A DNA stretch of 64,000 nucleotides from Flavobacterium sp. K5-23 (lineage in GTDB: Bacteria > Bacteroidota > Bacteroidia > Flavobacteriales > Flavobacteriaceae), in assembly GCF_023278045.1 (NCBI RefSeq), contig NZ_CP056783.1, forward strand, positions 1,769,501 to 1,833,500. Reading direction: 5' to 3'. Made by a program: the position numbers and the translations under genes. Below the pieces are notes generated by a model. That model was not told where the DNA came from and searched no databases. It saw only the letters and a list, made by a program, of their open reading frames with translations. This document shows, in pieces, positions 22,601 through 31,600 of the stretch (the first letter of the stretch is position 1; every line of letters starts with the position of its first letter).

Positions 22601-25600
22601 GCTATTTACATCGACTGTTGATTTAGATTTCAACGATACCGATTTAGATGGTGATTCCTTAACGGTTGTTGCAGGAACATTTACTACAGCACAAGGCGGA
22701 ACATTGGTTCTTGCTGCTGATGGTTCTTATACCTACACACCAGCATTGAACTTCAATGGAACAGACAGTGTTGATTACACCGTTACAGACGGATTCTTAA
22801 CAGATATTGGAACATTGACCATTACGGTAAATGCCGTGAACGATGCCCCGGTAGCTGTTGATGATACCATTACGGCCACTGAAGACACGCTATTTACATC
22901 GACTGTTGATTTAGATTTCAACGATACCGATTTAGATGGTGATTCCTTAACGGTTGTTGCAGGAACATTTACTACAGCACAAGGCGGAACATTGGTTCTT
23001 GCTGCTGATGGTTCTTATACCTACACACCAGCATTGAACTTCAATGGAACAGACAGTGTTGATTACACCGTTACAGACGGATTCTTAACAGATATTGGAA
23101 CATTGACCATTACGGTAAATGCCGTGAATGATGCCCCGGTAGCTGTTGATGATACCATTACGGCCACTGAAGACACGCTATTTACATCGACTGTTGATTT
23201 AGATTTCAACGATACCGATTTAGATGGTGATTCCTTAACGGTTGTTGCAGGAACATTTACTACAGCACAAGGCGGAACATTGGTTCTTGCTGCTGATGGT
23301 TCTTATACCTACACACCAGCATTGAACTTCAATGGAACAGACAGTGTTGATTACACCGTTACAGACGGATTCTTAACAGATATTGGAACATTGACCATTA
23401 CGGTAAATGCCGTGAACGATGCCCCGGTAGCTGTTGATGATACCATTACGGCCACTGAAGACACGCTATTTACATCGACTGTTGATTTAGATTTCAACGA
23501 TACCGATTTAGATGGTGATTCCTTAACGGTTGTTGCAGGAACATTTACTACAGCACAAGGCGGAACATTGGTTCTTGCTGCTGATGGTTCTTATACCTAC
23601 ACACCAGCATTGAACTTCAATGGAACAGACAGTGTTGATTACACCGTTACAGACGGATTCTTAACAGATATTGGAACATTGACCATTACGGTAAATGCCG
23701 TGAACGATGCCCCGGTAGCTGTTGATGATACCATTACGGCCACTGAAGACACGCTATTTACATCGACTGTTGATTTAGATTTCAACGATACCGATTTAGA
23801 TGGTGATTCCTTAACGGTTGTTGCAGGAACATTTACTACAGCACAAGGCGGAACATTGGTTCTTGCTGCTGATGGCTCATACACCTACACACCAGCATTG
23901 AACTTCAATGGAACAGACAGTGTTGATTACACCGTTACAGACGGATTCTTAACAGATATTGGAACATTGACCATTACGGTAAATGCCGTGAACGATGCCC
24001 CGGTAGCTGTTGATGATACCATTACGGCCACTGAAGACACGCTATTTACATCGACTGTTGATTTAGATTTCAACGATACCGATTTAGATGGTGATTCCTT
24101 AACGGTTGTTGCAGGAACATTTACTACAGCACAAGGCGGAACATTGGTTCTTGCTGCTGATGGTTCTTATACCTACACACCAGCATTGAACTTCAATGGA
24201 ACAGACAGTGTTGATTACACCGTTACAGACGGATTCTTAACAGATATTGGAACATTGACCATTACGGTAAATGCCGTGAACGATGCCCCGGTAGCTGTTG
24301 ATGATACCATTACGGCCACTGAAGACACGCTATTTACATCGACTGTTGATTTAGATTTCAACGATACCGATTTAGATGGTGATTCCTTAACGGTTGTTGC
24401 AGGAACATTTACTACAGCACAAGGCGGAACATTGGTTCTTGCTGCTGATGGTTCTTATACCTACACACCAGCATTGAACTTCAATGGAACAGACAGTGTT
24501 GATTACACCGTTACAGACGGATTCTTAACAGATATTGGAACATTGACCATTACGGTAAATGCCGTGAACGATGCCCCGGTAGCTGTTGATGATACCATTA
24601 CGGCCACTGAAGACACGCTATTTACATCGACTGTTGATTTAGATTTCAACGATACCGATTTAGATGGTGATTCCTTAACGGTTGTTGCAGGAACATTTAC
24701 TACAGCACAAGGCGGAACATTGGTTCTTGCTGCTGATGGTTCTTATACCTACACACCAGCATTGAACTTCAATGGAACAGACAGTGTTGATTACACCGTT
24801 ACAGACGGATTCTTAACAGATATTGGAACATTGACCATTACGGTAAATGCCGTGAATGATGCCCCGGTAGCTGTTGATGATACCATTACGGCCACTGAAG
24901 ACACGCTATTTACATCGACTGTTGATTTAGATTTCAACGATACCGATTTAGATGGTGATTCATTAACGGTTGTTGCAGGAACATTTACTACAGCACAAGG
25001 CGGAACATTGGTTCTTGCTGCTGATGGTTCTTATACCTACACACCAGCATTGAACTTCAATGGAACAGACAGTGTTGATTACACCGTTACAGACGGATTC
25101 TTAACAGATATTGGAACATTGACCATTACGGTAAATGCCGTGAACGATGCCCCGGTAGCTGTTGATGATACCATTACGGCCACTGAAGACACGCTATTTA
25201 CATCGACTGTTGATTTAGATTTCAACGATACCGATTTAGATGGTGATTCCTTAACGGTTGTTGCAGGAACATTTACTACAGCACAAGGCGGAACATTGGT
25301 TCTTGCTGCTGATGGTTCTTATACCTACACACCAGCATTGAACTTCAATGGAACAGACAGTGTTGATTACACCGTTACAGACGGATTCTTAACAGATATT
25401 GGAACATTGACCATTACGGTAAATGCCGTGAACGATGCCCCGGTAGCTGTTGATGATACCATTACGGCCACTGAAGACACGCTATTTACATCGACTGTTG
25501 ATTTAGATTTCAACGATACCGATTTAGATGGTGATTCCTTAACGGTTGTTGCAGGAACATTTACTACAGCACAAGGCGGAACATTGGTTCTTGCTGCTGA

Positions 25601-28600
25601 TGGTTCTTATACCTACACACCAGCATTGAACTTCAATGGAACAGACAGTGTTGATTACACCGTTACAGACGGATTCTTAACAGATATTGGAACATTGACC
25701 ATTACGGTAAATGCCGTGAACGATGCCCCGGTAGCTGTTGATGATACCATTACGGCCACTGAAGACACGCTATTTACATCGACTGTTGATTTAGATTTCA
25801 ACGATACCGATTTAGATGGTGATTCCTTAACGGTTGTTGCAGGAACATTTACTACAGCACAAGGCGGAACATTGGTTCTTGCTGCTGATGGTTCTTATAC
25901 CTACACACCAGCATTGAACTTCAATGGAACAGACAGTGTTGATTACACCGTTACAGACGGATTCTTAACAGATATTGGAACATTGACCATTACGGTAAAT
26001 GCCGTGAATGATGCCCCGGTAGCTGTTGATGATACCATTACGGCCACTGAAGACACGCTATTTACATCGACTGTTGATTTAGATTTCAACGATACCGATT
26101 TAGATGGTGATTCATTAACGGTTGTTGCAGGAACATTTACTACAGCACAAGGCGGAACATTGGTTCTTGCTGCTGATGGTTCTTATACCTACACACCAGC
26201 ATTGAACTTCAATGGAACAGACAGTGTTGATTACACCGTTACAGACGGATTCTTAACAGATATTGGAACATTGACCATTACGGTAAATGCCGTGAATGAT
26301 GCCCCGGTAGCTGTTGATGATACCATTACGGCCACTGAAGACACGCTATTTACATCGACTGTTGATTTAGATTTCAACGATACCGATTTAGATGGTGATT
26401 CCTTAACGGTTGTTGCAGGAACATTTACTACAGCACAAGGCGGAACATTGGTTCTTGCTGCTGATGGTTCTTATACCTACACACCAGCATTGAACTTCAA
26501 TGGAACAGACAGTGTTGATTACACCGTTACAGACGGATTCTTAACAGATATTGGAACATTGACCATTACGGTAAATGCCGTGAACGATGCCCCGGTAGCT
26601 GTTGATGATACCATTACGGCCACTGAAGACACGCTATTTACATCGACTGTTGATTTAGATTTCAACGATACCGATTTAGATGGTGATTCCTTAACGGTTG
26701 TTGCAGGAACATTTACTACAGCACAAGGCGGAACATTGGTTCTTGCTGCTGATGGTTCTTATACCTACACACCAGCATTGAACTTCAATGGAACAGACAG
26801 TGTTGATTACACCGTTACAGACGGATTCTTAACAGATATTGGAACATTGACCATTACGGTAAATGCCGTGAATGATGCCCCGGTAGCTGTTGATGATACC
26901 ATTACGGCCACTGAAGACACGCTATTTACATCGACTGTTGATTTAGATTTCAACGATACCGATTTAGATGGTGATTCCTTAACGGTTGTTGCAGGAACAT
27001 TTACTACAGCACAAGGCGGAACATTGGTTCTTGCTGCTGATGGTTCTTATACCTACACACCAGCATTGAACTTCAATGGAACAGACAGTGTTGATTACAC
27101 CGTTACAGACGGATTCTTAACAGATATTGGAACATTGACCATTACGGTAAATGCCGTGAACGATGCCCCGGTAGCTGTTGATGATACCATTACGGCCACT
27201 GAAGACACGCTATTTACATCGACTGTTGATTTAGATTTCAACGATACCGATTTAGATGGTGATTCCTTAACGGTTGTTGCAGGAACATTTACTACAGCAC
27301 AAGGCGGAACATTGGTTCTTGCTGCTGATGGCTCATACACCTACACACCAGCATTGAACTTCAATGGAACAGACAGTGTTGATTACACCGTTACAGACGG
27401 ATTCTTAACAGATATTGGAACATTGACCATTACGGTAAATGCCGTGAATGATGCCCCGGTAGCTGTTGATGATACCATTACGGCCACTGAAGACACGCTA
27501 TTTACATCGACTGTTGATTTAGATTTCAACGATACCGATTTAGATGGTGATTCATTAACGGTTGTTGCAGGAACATTTACTACAGCACAAGGCGGAACAT
27601 TGGTTCTTGCTGCTGATGGTTCTTATACCTACACACCAGCATTGAACTTCAATGGAACAGACAGTGTTGATTACACCGTTACAGACGGATTCTTAACAGA
27701 TATTGGAACATTGACCATTACGGTAAATGCCGTGAACGATGCCCCGGTAGCTGTTGATGATACCATTACGGCCACTGAAGACACGCTATTTACATCGACT
27801 GTTGATTTAGATTTCAACGATACCGATTTAGATGGTGATTCCTTAACGGTTGTTGCAGGAACATTTACTACAGCACAAGGCGGAACATTGGTTCTTGCTG
27901 CTGATGGTTCTTATACCTACACACCAGCATTGAACTTCAATGGAACAGACAGTGTTGATTACACCGTTACAGACGGATTCTTAACAGATATTGGAACATT
28001 GACCATTACGGTAAATGCCGTGAATGATGCCCCGGTAGCTGTTGATGATACCATTACGGCCACTGAAGACACGCTATTTACATCGACTGTTGATTTAGAT
28101 TTCAACGATACCGATTTAGATGGTGATTCCTTAACGGTTGTTGCAGGAACATTTACTACAGCACAAGGCGGAACATTGGTTCTTGCTGCTGATGGTTCTT
28201 ATACCTACACACCAGCATTGAACTTCAATGGAACAGACAGTGTTGATTACACCGTTACAGACGGATTCTTAACAGATATTGGAACATTGACCATTACGGT
28301 AAATGCCGTGAACGATGCCCCGGTAGCTGTTGATGATACCATTACGGCCACTGAAGACACGCTATTTACATCGACTGTTGATTTAGATTTCAACGATACC
28401 GATTTAGATGGTGATTCCTTAACGGTTGTTGCAGGAACATTTACTACAGCACAAGGCGGAACATTGGTTCTTGCTGCTGATGGTTCTTATACCTACACAC
28501 CAGCATTGAACTTCAATGGAACAGACAGTGTTGATTACACCGTTACAGACGGATTCTTAACAGATATTGGAACATTGACCATTACGGTAAATGCCGTGAA

Positions 28601-31600
28601 CGATGCCCCGGTAGCTGTTGATGATACCATTACGGCCACTGAAGACACGCTATTTACATCGACTGTTGATTTAGATTTCAACGATACCGATTTAGATGGT
28701 GATTCCTTAACGGTTGTTGCAGGAACATTTACTACAGCACAAGGCGGAACATTGGTTCTTGCTGCTGATGGTTCTTATACCTACACACCAGCATTGAACT
28801 TCAATGGAACAGACAGTGTTGATTACACCGTTACAGACGGATTCTTAACAGATATTGGAACATTGACCATTACGGTAAATGCCGTGAACGATGCCCCGGT
28901 AGCTGTTGATGATACCATTACGGCCACTGAAGACACGCTATTTACATCGACTGTTGATTTAGATTTCAACGATACCGATTTAGATGGTGATTCCTTAACG
29001 GTTGTTGCAGGAACATTTACTACAGCACAAGGCGGAACATTGGTTCTTGCTGCTGATGGTTCTTATACCTACACACCAGCATTGAACTTCAATGGAACAG
29101 ACAGTGTTGATTACACCGTTACAGACGGATTCTTAACAGATATTGGAACATTGACCATTACGGTAAATGCCGTGAATGATGCCCCGGTAGCTGTTGATGA
29201 TACCATTACGGCCACTGAAGACACGCTATTTACATCGACTGTTGATTTAGATTTCAACGATACCGATTTAGATGGTGATTCATTAACGGTTGTTGCAGGA
29301 ACATTTACTACAGCACAAGGCGGAACATTGGTTCTTGCTGCTGATGGTTCTTATACCTACACACCAGCATTGAACTTCAATGGAACAGACAGTGTTGATT
29401 ACACCGTTACAGACGGATTCTTAACAGATATTGGAACATTGACCATTACGGTAAATGCCGTGAACGATGCCCCGGTAGCTGTTGATGATACCATTACGGC
29501 CACTGAAGACACGCTATTTACATCGACTGTTGATTTAGATTTCAACGATACCGATTTAGATGGTGATTCCTTAACGGTTGTTGCAGGAACATTTACTACA
29601 GCACAAGGCGGAACATTGGTTCTTGCTGCTGATGGTTCTTATACCTACACACCAGCATTGAACTTCAATGGAACAGACAGTGTTGATTACACCGTTACAG
29701 ACGGATTCTTAACAGATATTGGAACATTGACCATTACGGTAAATGCCGTGAACGATGCCCCGGTAGCTGTTGATGATACCATTACGGCCACTGAAGACAC
29801 GCTATTTACATCGACTGTTGATTTAGATTTCAACGATACCGATTTAGATGGTGATTCCTTAACGGTTGTTGCAGGAACATTTACTACAGCACAAGGCGGA
29901 ACATTGGTTCTTGCTGCTGATGGTTCTTATACCTACACACCAGCATTGAACTTCAATGGAACAGACAGTGTTGATTACACCGTTACAGACGGATTCTTAA
30001 CAGATATTGGAACATTGACCATTACGGTAAATGCCGTGAACGATGCCCCGGTAGCTGTTGATGATACCATTACGGCCACTGAAGACACGCTATTTACATC
30101 GACTGTTGATTTAGATTTCAACGATACCGATTTAGATGGTGATTCCTTAACGGTTGTTGCAGGAACATTTACTACAGCACAAGGCGGAACATTGGTTCTT
30201 GCTGCTGATGGTTCTTATACCTACACACCAGCATTGAACTTCAATGGAACAGACAGTGTTGATTACACCGTTACAGACGGATTCTTAACAGATATTGGAA
30301 CATTGACCATTACGGTAAATGCCGTGAATGATGCCCCGGTAGCTGTTGATGATACCATTACGGCCACTGAAGACACGCTATTTACATCGACTGTTGATTT
30401 AGATTTCAACGATACCGATTTAGATGGTGATTCATTAACGGTTGTTGCAGGAACATTTACTACAGCACAAGGCGGAACATTGGTTCTTGCTGCTGATGGT
30501 TCTTATACCTACACACCAGCATTGAACTTCAATGGAACAGACAGTGTTGATTACACCGTTACAGACGGATTCTTAACAGATATTGGAACATTGACCATTA
30601 CGGTAAATGCCGTGAATGATGCCCCGGTAGCTGTTGATGATACCATTACGGCCACTGAAGACACGCTATTTACATCGACTGTTGATTTAGATTTCAACGA
30701 TACCGATTTAGATGGTGATTCCTTAACGGTTGTTGCAGGAACATTTACTACAGCACAAGGCGGAACATTGGTTCTTGCTGCTGATGGTTCTTATACCTAC
30801 ACACCAGCATTGAACTTCAATGGAACAGACAGTGTTGATTACACCGTTACAGACGGATTCTTAACAGATATTGGAACATTGACCATTACGGTAAATGCCG
30901 TGAATGATGCCCCGGTAGCTGTTGATGATACCATTACGGCCACTGAAGACACGCTATTTACATCGACTGTTGATTTAGATTTCAACGATACCGATTTAGA
31001 TGGTGATTCCTTAACGGTTGTTGCAGGAACATTTACTACAGCACAAGGCGGAACATTGGTTCTTGCTGCTGATGGTTCTTATACCTACACACCAGCATTG
31101 AACTTCAATGGAACAGACAGTGTTGATTACACCGTTACAGACGGATTCTTAACAGATATTGGAACATTGACCATTACGGTAAATGCCGTGAACGATGCCC
31201 CGGTAGCTGTTGATGATACCATTACGGCCACTGAAGACACGCTATTTACATCGACTGTTGATTTAGATTTCAACGATACCGATTTAGATGGTGATTCCTT
31301 AACGGTTGTTGCAGGAACATTTACTACAGCACAAGGCGGAACATTGGTTCTTGCTGCTGATGGTTCTTATACCTACACACCAGCATTGAACTTCAATGGA
31401 ACAGACAGTGTTGATTACACCGTTACAGACGGATTCTTAACAGATATTGGAACATTGACCATTACGGTAAATGCCGTGAACGATGCCCCGGTAGCTGTTG
31501 ATGATACCATTACGGCCACTGAAGACACGCTATTTACATCGACTGTTGATTTAGATTTCAACGATACCGATTTAGATGGTGATTCCTTAACGGTTGTTGC

